A stretch of DNA of 20,772 nt from contig NZ_CAKUAL010000036.1 of the NCBI RefSeq assembly GCF_934636505.1, forward strand, positions 1 to 20,772, in the 5' to 3' direction. Position numbers and translations under genes: made by a program. A model generated the notes under the pieces. That model searched no databases. It was not told where the DNA came from and was given only the letters and a program-made list of their open reading frames with translations. This DNA comes from an uncultured Ellagibacter sp. (GTDB taxonomy: Bacteria > Actinomycetota > Coriobacteriia > Coriobacteriales > Eggerthellaceae). Within the stretch, counting starts at the first letter, position 1; each line of letters opens with the position of its first letter. Below, in pieces: positions 13,942-20,246 of the stretch.

Positions 13942-14676
13942 ATGACATCTTGCTGCGGCACCCAACCGAAGGCACAGGAAATCAAACCGGAGCACCTAAG
14001 CTGCGTTGATTGCAAGACGCTTGGCTGCGCCCACAACAGCGGCCGCTACCCTTTCTTCTGCGAGACGCGCAGCATGACCGAACAGGAGGCAGCCGAGCTT
14101 CGCTGCGATTACGAAGCGGACGCCGAGACCTACGAATTCATGAAGGCGACGGCAGAGACCACCGCCCGCGGCTTCTCAGAACAGCTCTGCCGCGCCGAGG
14201 AGACGATGGACTACGCGCGGCGCATGGGGTACAAGAAAATTGGCATCGCGTTTTGCGCGGGCGTCGCCGACGAAGCGCAGATCTTCGCGAAGATCCTGCG
14301 CATACACAACTACGAAGTGGTGGGCTACACCTGCAAGGTCGGCGCGCTCTCGAACGCGCAGATGGGGCTGAAGGAGAGCTGCTGCAACTTCGGGCTGGTC
14401 GCCTGCAACCCGCTCACGCAGGTAAGGCGCCTCAACGCCGAGAAGACCGACCTCAACGTGCTCATGGGACTGTGCGTGGGGCACGACTCGTATTTCTACA
14501 AGCTCTCGGACGCGCCCGTGACAACGCTCATGACCAAGGACAAGGCCATGGTGAACAATCCGGGGGCAGCACTTTGGGCCTCAACCACAAGTTCGCTTTG
14601 GAACCGCATGATGCGCCCCGACGAATCGTTCGCGGCGCGAGATGATGCGCAGGAGAAAATGAGCGGGCAGGAATAG
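13942..14676 (+). CDS. DUF1847 cysteine-rich putative metal-binding protein
   Basis: The 244-residue product matches the DUF1847 family of anaerobes, annotated as metal-binding; no reaction is established. The N-terminal part is a cysteine cluster (SCCGTQ, LSCVDCKTLGCAHNSGRYPFFC). The rest is an alpha/beta domain with KKIGIAFCAGVADEAQIFAKIL, VVGYTCKVGAL, ESCCNFGLVACNPLTQV and the family ending LMGLCVGHDSYFYKLSDAPVTTLMTKDK followed by NNPGAALW; about 16 cysteines suggest iron-sulfur or zinc sites. The start is the ATG at 13942 with GGCGGAG upstream; the reading frame opens 93 bases earlier but that part spans the likely -10. Its stop is 14 bases from the stop of the convergent LRR gene, with no terminator between. 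Confidence 0.85.
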   Translation: MTSCCGTQPKAQEIKPEHLSCVDCKTLGCAHNSGRYPFFCETRSMTEQEAAELRCDYEADAETYEFMKATAETTARGFSEQLCRAEETMDYARRMGYKKIGIAFCAGVADEAQIFAKILRIHNYEVVGYTCKVGALSNAQMGLKESCCNFGLVACNPLTQVRRLNAEKTDLNVLMGLCVGHDSYFYKLSDAPVTTLMTKDKAMVNNPGAALWASTTSSLWNRMMRPDESFAARDDAQEKMSGQE

Positions 14677-14690
14677 ACGCCCAAGCGCAC

Positions 14691-15368
14691 TTAGCGATCC
14701 GAGGATTCGCAAGGACCCTCTCCATCAGGGAACAGACGCGCCGCGATGCGCTCGGGAACGGCCGAGCAATCGAGTTTCGGACAACCCTTGAACACGCCGT
14801 GCCCCACCTCGTCGATTTCCTCAGGAAAGACGACGTTGGAAAGCTCGGGGCAGCTTAAGAATGCCTCGTCACCGAGCGCCCGCAAAAGGCTGGGGAGCTC
14901 AACGCTTCGCAAGGCACGGCAGCCCGAAAAGGCGCGGCGCCCTATGGCCTCCACTGCATCGAGAGAGGGCACGGCCTCGAGCGCACGGCAGTTCGAAAAC
15001 GCCTGGTCGCCGATTTCAACAAGCCCCTCCCCTCCCGAAACGCGCCGCAGCGCAAAGCAGCCTTTGAAGGCTCCCCTCGGCACGTCGCGCACACTCGACG
15101 GCAGCACTATCTCCTCGAGCTTTTGGCAGTGCTCAAAGGCCGACGCCCCGAGAGACGAAAGGCTCTCTGGCAGCGAAACGCGCCGCAAGTTCAAGCACGC
15201 AGAGAACGCGTAGGCCCCGATTTCGCACACTCCCTCGGGCACGGCGACATCCTCAAGGTCGTCGCATCCGCGAAACGCTTCGTCGCCGATGCGGCGCACG
15301 CCAGGCGGGAAAAGAACCTCGCGCGCGCCGTCGCTCTCATAGTGCTCTATCGCAATCCCAAAAGGCAT
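14691..15368 (-). CDS. BspA-type leucine-rich-repeat protein (LRR_5)
   Basis: The product is 225 residues and almost entirely repeats of about 23 residues on the pattern IGxxAFxxCxxLxxVxLPxxL: RIGDEAFRGCDDLEDV, EIGAYAFSACLNLRRV, SLGASAFEHCQKLEEI, EIGDQAFSNCRALEAV, AIGRRAFSGCRALRSV, ALGDEAFLSCPELSNV and further degenerate copies. This is the BspA/TpLRR class, which forms a curved protein-binding solenoid. There is no signal peptide, cell-wall anchor or membrane segment, so the protein is probably cytoplasmic, unlike most BspA relatives. The start is taken at the ATG 15366-15368, 14 bases after the radical SAM stop codon; a TTG at 15402-15404 would overlap that gene. The position at the end of the transporter-radical SAM unit suggests a partner role, which is inference. 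Confidence 0.8.
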   Translation of the reverse strand: MPFGIAIEHYESDGAREVLFPPGVRRIGDEAFRGCDDLEDVAVPEGVCEIGAYAFSACLNLRRVSLPESLSSLGASAFEHCQKLEEIVLPSSVRDVPRGAFKGCFALRRVSGGEGLVEIGDQAFSNCRALEAVPSLDAVEAIGRRAFSGCRALRSVELPSLLRALGDEAFLSCPELSNVVFPEEIDEVGHGVFKGCPKLDCSAVPERIAARLFPDGEGPCESSDR

Positions 15369-15382
15369 CGGCCCTGCATTCC

Positions 15383-16498
15383 CTACGAGCGCTTGCCACA
15401 GCAACAGCCAGCACCCGCCGAGGCGAGCGGATCGGGCATGACGTAGTCTTCGGGGTTACCCACCTTCCACCAGTTCTTACCATCGGCGCGGAAGCGCGGG
15501 TCGGGGTCAGCAAGCCCTGGCTCGAATCCCGCCTCGCGGATGCGTGCGACGGCATCCTCCACGGTGAAGCCGCGCCATTCGTCCTCATTGAACTCGGTAT
15601 CGCGCGGGTTCGCGCCACGCTCAACGGTGCATCCGTTCGCACCCGAGTAAAGCGCCTCGGGGATGGCGGGGTGGCACCCCATGGAATGAATGCGCGACCC
15701 GACAGCGACACGCACGGTGGCCAGGATTTGCAGCATGCGGGGCTTCGAGACCGGATCCACCCCTTCAAACGGCGTCCCGGGCACATTCACGCGGAACATG
15801 ACGCCCATACCGAAGGGGTTGAGCGACATGTTATAGAGCACCTTGTCGGCGATTTCCTCGTTGGTGTGCTCGATGCCGATGGGTTCCACACACGTACCCC
15901 AGCGAAGCGGCGACTCCGCGATCGCGCGGATGGTCTGCTCGCGCAGCTTGGGGTCGAAGGGGGTGTCGATTCCCTCGCGCATGCGGCAGACGTGGTAGGC
16001 GCTCGTAGCTCCCGCCTGATAGGCCGCCTCGGCCATCGCCGGCGTGAGCTCGCCAACGTTCAGGTTGATAAGATAGTCGCCCGGCACCTGCTCGCGGATA
16101 TCGGCAAGCCACTCGGTAAGCACCTTCAGGTCGTAGAACTCGGTGGAGCGCAGCGTGAGCGTCGTGATGCCGGCCTCGACATAGGCGCGCGCCATCTCAA
16201 TGACTTCCTCTTTAGTGTAGGTGATCTCATCGGTGATGAGGCCCCATTCGGTTCCGAACGAGCAGAACTTGCAGTTCATGTCGCAGCTGCACATGTCGAC
16301 CCCGATGGCGCCCGCGATGCCGCACTTGTTCCCCGACGCGAAATGAGCGACACGAGAAGCACATTTGCGCAGGTAAGCGACTTCCTCGGACTCGGGATCG
16401 AGCTCGAGCATGGACACGATGGCCTCCTTGGGCTGGGTTGCCCCGCGCAGCGACTCGTCGGTCGCGCGATCGATCATCGCCTTCACTTCTTGGTTCAT
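15383..16498 (-). CDS. BioB-like radical SAM enzyme of unknown reaction
   Basis: The 371-residue product carries the radical SAM cluster motif CX3CX2C in CSCDMNCKFCSFG (about residues 70-82), which holds a 4Fe-4S cluster that cleaves S-adenosylmethionine. The fold follows the biotin synthase/HydE/PylB group: INLNVGELTPAMAEAAYQAGATSAYHVCRMREGIDTPFDPKLREQTI-type strands (read in parts), RWGTCVEPIGIEHTNEEI, FRVNVPGTPFEGVDP and a final barrel strand SMGCHPAIPEALYSGANG. It differs from BioB in the active-site positions I can compare, so biotin synthesis is not claimed. The C-terminus ends in GCCCGKRS, a triple-cysteine tail. The start ATG at 16496-16498 has GGGGGAG upstream. It lies 77 bases after the permease gene and 14 before the LRR gene, in one unit with an ABC importer. 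Confidence 0.82.
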   Translation of the reverse strand: MNQEVKAMIDRATDESLRGATQPKEAIVSMLELDPESEEVAYLRKCASRVAHFASGNKCGIAGAIGVDMCSCDMNCKFCSFGTEWGLITDEITYTKEEVIEMARAYVEAGITTLTLRSTEFYDLKVLTEWLADIREQVPGDYLINLNVGELTPAMAEAAYQAGATSAYHVCRMREGIDTPFDPKLREQTIRAIAESPLRWGTCVEPIGIEHTNEEIADKVLYNMSLNPFGMGVMFRVNVPGTPFEGVDPVSKPRMLQILATVRVAVGSRIHSMGCHPAIPEALYSGANGCTVERGANPRDTEFNEDEWRGFTVEDAVARIREAGFEPGLADPDPRFRADGKNWWKVGNPEDYVMPDPLASAGAGCCCGKRS

Positions 16499-16575
16499 CT
16501 TCTCCCCCTTCTTTTTGTCCCGCGCCCTTTTTGCGCCGGGCACTCTTTCATGATGCACTCAAAATAGCAGACGCA

Positions 16576-17502
16576 CTAGTGCCACTTGGTGAAGCGCTTC
16601 TGCAACCACGCGGAGCCGTAATTCAAAACGGTGACGGTGATGCCGCACGTGATAATGCCTGCATAGATGTTCGCATAGTTCGCGAACACGTTCGCGTTGG
16701 AAATCCAGTACCCGATGCCCGATTTGGCACCGAAGCTCTCCGCGTACATGAGCATGAGGAAGCCAGTCGTAAGCGAAATGCGCAGGCCCTTCAAGATATC
16801 GGGCAAAATGTAGGGCATGATGATCTTCGTGATCATAGTCAGGTTGCTCACCTTGAGCACGCGCGTGTTGTCGATGATCGCAGGCGGCAGCGAGCCGACG
16901 CGCAAGATCATGCTCAAAAACTGCGGCCAGAACACACCGAGCAGGATTACCATCACAGCAGCGAGGCGGTAGTTCGGCATGAGGATGACCAGAAACGGCG
17001 TGAACACGACCGACGGAATCGGCGCGAACACGTTCGCGATCGGGTAAAACATCGCGCGTAGGCGGGGAATCCAGCCGCAGATCACACCTAAGATGACGCC
17101 GAACAGCGTGCCGAAGAAGAAGCCCGAAAGCAGAAGCTCGAGCGACGAGACAACGCTTAAGGCCAGCTCCCCGCCGTGGTCGACAAATACGTTGAACACG
17201 TTTTCGGGCGATGGGAGCAGCACGTTGTGGGCGATGCCGAGCACGGGGCCGAATATCTCCCACAAAAGCAGGAGAACCCACACGCACAGCGTGATGTCGG
17301 TCGATCCCTGCGGGAAGGGATCCTGCTTCCTGCCGTGAACAAGCGCAACCAGATACAGCACCTCGATGATGCCGATAGCGACGAAGAACGCCGTCGGATC
17401 CGCCACGTTGCGGCGGTGATTCGGAACGAGGGCAACCACCAAAATGAGCGCCACCATCAGCACGTGCGTGAGGACAATGCGCAGTTTCATGGCTTTTCTC
17501 AT
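16576..17502 (-). CDS. ABC transporter permease, NitT/TauT family
   Basis: This is the membrane subunit of an importer of the nitrate/sulfonate/taurine/pyrimidine-precursor class (BPD_transp_1 fold). The 308-residue product is longer than the usual 250-270 because of extra N-terminal membrane segments (about 8-27, 36-57 and 71-93) before the core. The core shows NVFAPIPSVVFTPFLVILMP, a cytoplasmic coupling loop in RVLKVSNLTMITKIIMPYILPDILKGLRISLTTGF, and a final YAGIITCGITVTVLNY helix. Its ATG overlaps the ATPase stop by four bases (ATGA), so the two are translationally coupled; an ATG at 17488-17490 is an alternative start. The transported compound cannot be named from sequence. Confidence 0.9.
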   Translation of the reverse strand: MRKAMKLRIVLTHVLMVALILVVALVPNHRRNVADPTAFFVAIGIIEVLYLVALVHGRKQDPFPQGSTDITLCVWVLLLLWEIFGPVLGIAHNVLLPSPENVFNVFVDHGGELALSVVSSLELLLSGFFFGTLFGVILGVICGWIPRLRAMFYPIANVFAPIPSVVFTPFLVILMPNYRLAAVMVILLGVFWPQFLSMILRVGSLPPAIIDNTRVLKVSNLTMITKIIMPYILPDILKGLRISLTTGFLMLMYAESFGAKSGIGYWISNANVFANYANIYAGIITCGITVTVLNYGSAWLQKRFTKWH

Positions 17503-18377
17503 AGCGTGGCACCTCCGTCGAAGACCTGCTCGCGATCAGCCTGATCGAGCTTCGTCTCTTCCGCCTTGTAGAACAAATCGAGCAGATGCGCATGCATCCG
17601 CTTGTACTCGGGCGTCTCGAAGTAAACTTCGGGGACCCGGGGGCGAGGAGCGGAGACCTCGAACTCATCGCGAAACTCGCCGGCACTCATAAACACGATG
17701 CGGTCGGCTAAAAGCAGCGCCTCCTCAATGTCGTGCGTGACGAAGACCGCAGTCTTCTTCCGTCCCGACACCCAAAGGTCTTCCATGAGCATCTGCAACT
17801 CGCGACGCGTCTTAATATCGAGCGCGCCGAAAGGCTCGTCGAAGAGCAGCACCTCAGTGTCCATTGCCAAAGCGCGAGCAATGGCGACGCGCTGACGCAT
17901 GCCGCCGGAAAGCTGGTAAGGATAAAGATCGGCCGCTTTCGCCATGGATACCTTCGCGAGATACTCGTCGGCGATATCGGACATCTGGTCTTTCGCCAAG
18001 CCGCGAGAAAGCTCGATAGACGCCTGCTTAATTCCAAACTCAACGTTCTTCTTCACCGTCATCCACGGGAAAAGAGAATAATTTTGGAACACGACCGAGC
18101 GATCGAGGCCGGGTCCCTCGATCGGGTTGCCGTTCGTCTCGATGGTCCCCGCAATCGGCTTCTGCAAGCCGGCGAGAATCCGAAGCGTCGTTGATTTTCC
18201 GCACCCCGAATGCCCCACGAGGCAAAGGAACTCCCCGTCGGCAACCTCGAGGTCAAGGTGCTTGAGCACCAGTTTCTCCTCAGGAACCTCATCGGGGGCG
18301 ATGCGATGGTGCTGCACTCCCTTGACGAGGTCCTCGTCGTAGGTGAAGCAAAGGTCCCGAAGGGACAAACTGCCCAC
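17499..18377 (-). CDS. ABC transporter ATP-binding protein, NitT/TauT family
   Basis: This subunit hydrolyses ATP for the importer. The 292-residue product contains Walker A GHSGCGKST, the Q loop VVFQNYSLFPW, the signature LSGGMRQRVAIARAL, Walker B EVLLFDEPFGALD and the switch histidine in FVTHDIEEAL. A C-terminal tail of about 60 residues follows the core. The start is assigned to the GTG at 18375-18377, because AAGGAGG lies six bases upstream of it; the reading frame also has an ATG at 18393-18395 that falls before this Shine-Dalgarno sequence and has none of its own. It follows the substrate-binding protein gene by 119 bases containing a stem-loop, and overlaps the permease gene by four bases. 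Confidence 0.93.
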   Translation of the reverse strand: MGSLSLRDLCFTYDEDLVKGVQHHRIAPDEVPEEKLVLKHLDLEVADGEFLCLVGHSGCGKSTTLRILAGLQKPIAGTIETNGNPIEGPGLDRSVVFQNYSLFPWMTVKKNVEFGIKQASIELSRGLAKDQMSDIADEYLAKVSMAKAADLYPYQLSGGMRQRVAIARALAMDTEVLLFDEPFGALDIKTRRELQMLMEDLWVSGRKKTAVFVTHDIEEALLLADRIVFMSAGEFRDEFEVSAPRPRVPEVYFETPEYKRMHAHLLDLFYKAEETKLDQADREQVFDGGATL

Positions 18378-18427
18378 GCGAGCCCTCCTTTCCATGTCGT
18401 TTACACGCAAAACCTTAAAAGCGTGCC

Positions 18428-18465
18428 AAAGCGGCGGCCCCCTCGTCAAAGGAAGCCGCCGCTTT
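18428..18465 (-). terminator. Stem-loop between substrate-binding protein and ATPase genes
   Basis: AAAGCGGCGGC and GCCGCCGCTTT form a perfect 11-bp stem with a 16-base loop, about 31 bases after the substrate-binding protein stop. The following minus-strand sequence has only a broken T run (GCTTTTAAGG). Such structures usually make the binding protein more abundant than the membrane subunits, by partial termination or by protecting the upstream mRNA. Confidence 0.55.
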
Positions 18466-18496
18466 CGGTTTCACCAGCGTTCTAAGCAATTGGCGC

Positions 18497-19642
18497 CTAG
18501 TCGTTGAACTTGCTGAAGTCCTCGGCAAGCTTCTTGAAGGTGGCGTTATCGGGCTCGCGCTCGACGAGGGTATCAAGCGCCTTCTTGTACACGGCAGAGG
18601 TTGCGTAATCCGCCATGTCGTAGTCGCTCTTCTCGATCTCGCCGATGTTCTGCATAGCCTTGTAGAACTTCACGATCTCCTTGGTGTGCGGGTCCGGCGA
18701 GAGATTCATGATGTTGCGGTAGTCGCTCGTGCCGTACATCGCCGCCTCGACGTAGTCGGCGCTCTGCGCGGAGTAGTCGACGAGGCGCTTGATGACGTCC
18801 TCCTTGTTGTTGAGATAGTAGTCGTAACCGCGGATAAGCGCGATCTCGAAGTCGACGAGCGAGAGGAACTTGTTGTGGTAGGCATCCTCGGAGCAGTTCT
18901 GGCGGCAGCAGGGGTAATCGCCCGTGATGTCGGCCGGAACAGCGGCAACCTTGATGTCGTCCATGCTGGAAGAATAGGTGTAGCCCATGGCGTTGTTCGT
19001 GATGAACAGGTCGTTTTGGCCGGAGCGCAGGCCCTCGAGCGCCGTGGTCGCGTTGTCAACGTACTCGAAGACGACGTCCTCGCCAAGCTTGAGGCCGCTT
19101 TCCTGCAGGAAGTTCTTCAGATAAATCTGGCCGGACTCCTCGCGGCTGCAGGCGATGTTTAGACCCTTGAAGTCCTCCGCCTTCTTGAGCTCTTTGGTGA
19201 AGTCCTTCGTGGAGATAATCTCGGAGCCGTTCAGGATGGTGCCGCCGAACACGAAGATTTCGATGCCTTGGGAGACATACGAGCAAGCCGGCACGATGCC
19301 GAACAAGTCGATGTCGAGCTTATTCACCGACATCGATGCCATAGCATCGGCGAGGGCGACAGTCTGGAACTCGACATCGCAGCCCTCCTCCTCGAAGTAG
19401 CCAAGCTGGTTGGCGAGAATCGCCGGAGCGATCTTGATGAGCTTACCGGTAACGGCACAAACGAGATGCTTGCCCTTGCCCTCGCTCATGAAAGATTCCT
19501 CCTTGGACTCTTCCTTCGCGGAATCGTCCTTCTTATCGGAGCTCTCAGAGCTCGAGCAGCCAGACAGGGCGCCAGCGGCCATCGCTGCCATCGTCGTCAC
19601 GCCGGCGACCTTCACGAAATTACGGCGAGAAAGATCCTGCAT
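18497..19642 (-). CDS. Tat-exported substrate-binding lipoprotein, NitT/TauT (NMT1-like) family
   Basis: This protein should capture the solute outside the cell for the adjacent importer. The 381-residue precursor begins with a twin-arginine motif, SRRNFVK (5-11), a hydrophobic stretch, and a lipobox ALSGC with the lipidated Cys29, followed by a Ser/Glu/Lys-rich linker to about residue 58. The mature part is a two-lobed NMT1/SsuA-type domain: KLIKIAPAILANQLGYFEEEGCDVEFQT, DIDLFGIVPACSYV, GLNIACSREESG, and a cysteine motif YPCCRQNC (244-250) seen in some anaerobe members. The ATG at 19640-19642 has AAGGGA eight bases upstream. It is the first gene of the transporter-radical SAM unit. The ligand is not predictable; sulfonates, nitrate, thiamine precursors or aromatic acids are all family options. 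Confidence 0.92.
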   Translation of the reverse strand: MQDLSRRNFVKVAGVTTMAAMAAGALSGCSSSESSDKKDDSAKEESKEESFMSEGKGKHLVCAVTGKLIKIAPAILANQLGYFEEEGCDVEFQTVALADAMASMSVNKLDIDLFGIVPACSYVSQGIEIFVFGGTILNGSEIISTKDFTKELKKAEDFKGLNIACSREESGQIYLKNFLQESGLKLGEDVVFEYVDNATTALEGLRSGQNDLFITNNAMGYTYSSSMDDIKVAAVPADITGDYPCCRQNCSEDAYHNKFLSLVDFEIALIRGYDYYLNNKEDVIKRLVDYSAQSADYVEAAMYGTSDYRNIMNLSPDPHTKEIVKFYKAMQNIGEIEKSDYDMADYATSAVYKKALDTLVEREPDNATFKKLAEDFSKFND

Positions 19643-19708
19643 ACTGTTATTCCCTTTCTTCGGTGGTATTACGCCGCGGCGGCGCTATACACTATATGGG
19701 TAGTTCAT

Positions 19709-19760
19709 CTATTTGTAGTGCTACCGCTATTTGACGATATCTAATAATAGATGCTATTTG
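19709..19760. promoter_or_regulatory. Cluster of CTATTTG repeats and inverted repeats upstream of the importer operon
   Basis: CTATTTG occurs at 19709-19715, 19727-19733 and 19754-19760, so the copies are 18 and 27 bases apart, both multiples of nine. Within the same span are GTAG-TG-CTAC (19715-19724) and ATCTA-N4-TAGAT (19739-19752). The cluster lies 67-118 bases upstream of the lipoprotein start, a likely activator or repressor region. The regulator is unknown. Confidence 0.4.
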
Positions 19761-19836
19761 CCAATCAAGCAACCGAAATAAGCAGGGAATCGAGCATCTT
19801 GGGAAACGAACGCCATACGCGGCTGTGTTTCGAAAC

Positions 19837-19872
19837 AGTAGGTTTGCCGGAAGGTTTGGCAGTAGGTTTGCA
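19837..19872. repeat. Three-copy 12-bp tandem repeat
   Basis: Three consecutive 12-base units share the core GGTTTG: AGTAGGTTTGCC, GGAAGGTTTGGC, AGTAGGTTTGCA. The first and third differ by one base. The repeat lies in non-coding DNA. Confidence 0.7.
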
Positions 19873-20032
19873 CATTGTCTTAGGCAAATGAACTCGAGCA
19901 ATCGGCACCCTCAAACACCACACATTCTCTTCCCCAGGTTCCCAAGCATCGCGAACGAGCCGCCCGCTTGGGCGTTCGACGCCGCCGACGCCGAACCGAA
20001 AACTTGCGCGCGCCGATTGTGCTCTGTTCTGC

Positions 20033-20038
20033 TATTAT
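20033..20038 (+). promoter_or_regulatory. Probable -10 element of tRNA-Leu
   Basis: TATTAT lies 31 bases before the mature tRNA 5' end, which would leave a short 5' leader for RNase P removal. No good -35 hexamer is found 16-18 bases upstream. Confidence 0.45.
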
Positions 20039-20069
20039 GTGTCCGCTGTTTTTTCGAGCAGCAAAGCGT

Positions 20070-20155
20070 GCGGGCGTGGCGGAATTGGCAGACGCGCCAG
20101 ATTTAGGTTCTGGTGGGCAACCCCCGTGAAGGTTCAAGTCCTTTCGCCCGCACCA
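20070..20155 (+). tRNA. tRNA-Leu (anticodon UAG)
   Basis: The acceptor stem GCGGGCG (20070-20076) pairs with CGCCCGC (20145-20151), followed by discriminator A and an encoded CCA. The anticodon stem CCAGA/TCTGG closes the loop TTTAGGT, giving anticodon TAG at 20104-20106, which reads CUN leucine codons. A long variable arm (about 14 bases) marks the class II tRNAs, as expected for leucine. The T arm GAAGG-TTCAAGT-CCTTT is intact with one G-U pair. Confidence 0.97.
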
Positions 20156-20246
20156 TAGCTCGCGCCGCCGACGTGCCCGAACGCGCGTCTCGGTCAGTCT
20201 AGTCTGGTAACACAGGCTTTGAACGAAGATCCAGATGGAGGAAAAG

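Larger units (their letters stand above)
19643..20032. other. Intergenic region with repeats between the importer operon and tRNA-Leu
   Basis: No convincing gene is present on either strand. The left part, upstream of the substrate-binding protein, is AT-rich and holds three CTATTTG repeats and two small inverted repeats (separate entry). The middle holds a 12-bp tandem repeat. No clear -35/-10 pair for the lipoprotein gene could be assigned, though TATAGT occurs on the minus strand at about 19691-19696. Confidence 0.5.

Noticed and set aside
15515..15535. tRNA-like GCTCGAATCC string
   Set aside because: It lies inside the radical SAM coding sequence, and no cloverleaf can be formed around it.
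19692..19901. Minus-strand 69-codon frame upstream of the importer operon
   Set aside because: It spans the repeat cluster and the tandem repeat, has no Shine-Dalgarno sequence, and its sequence reflects the DNA repeats and not a protein family.
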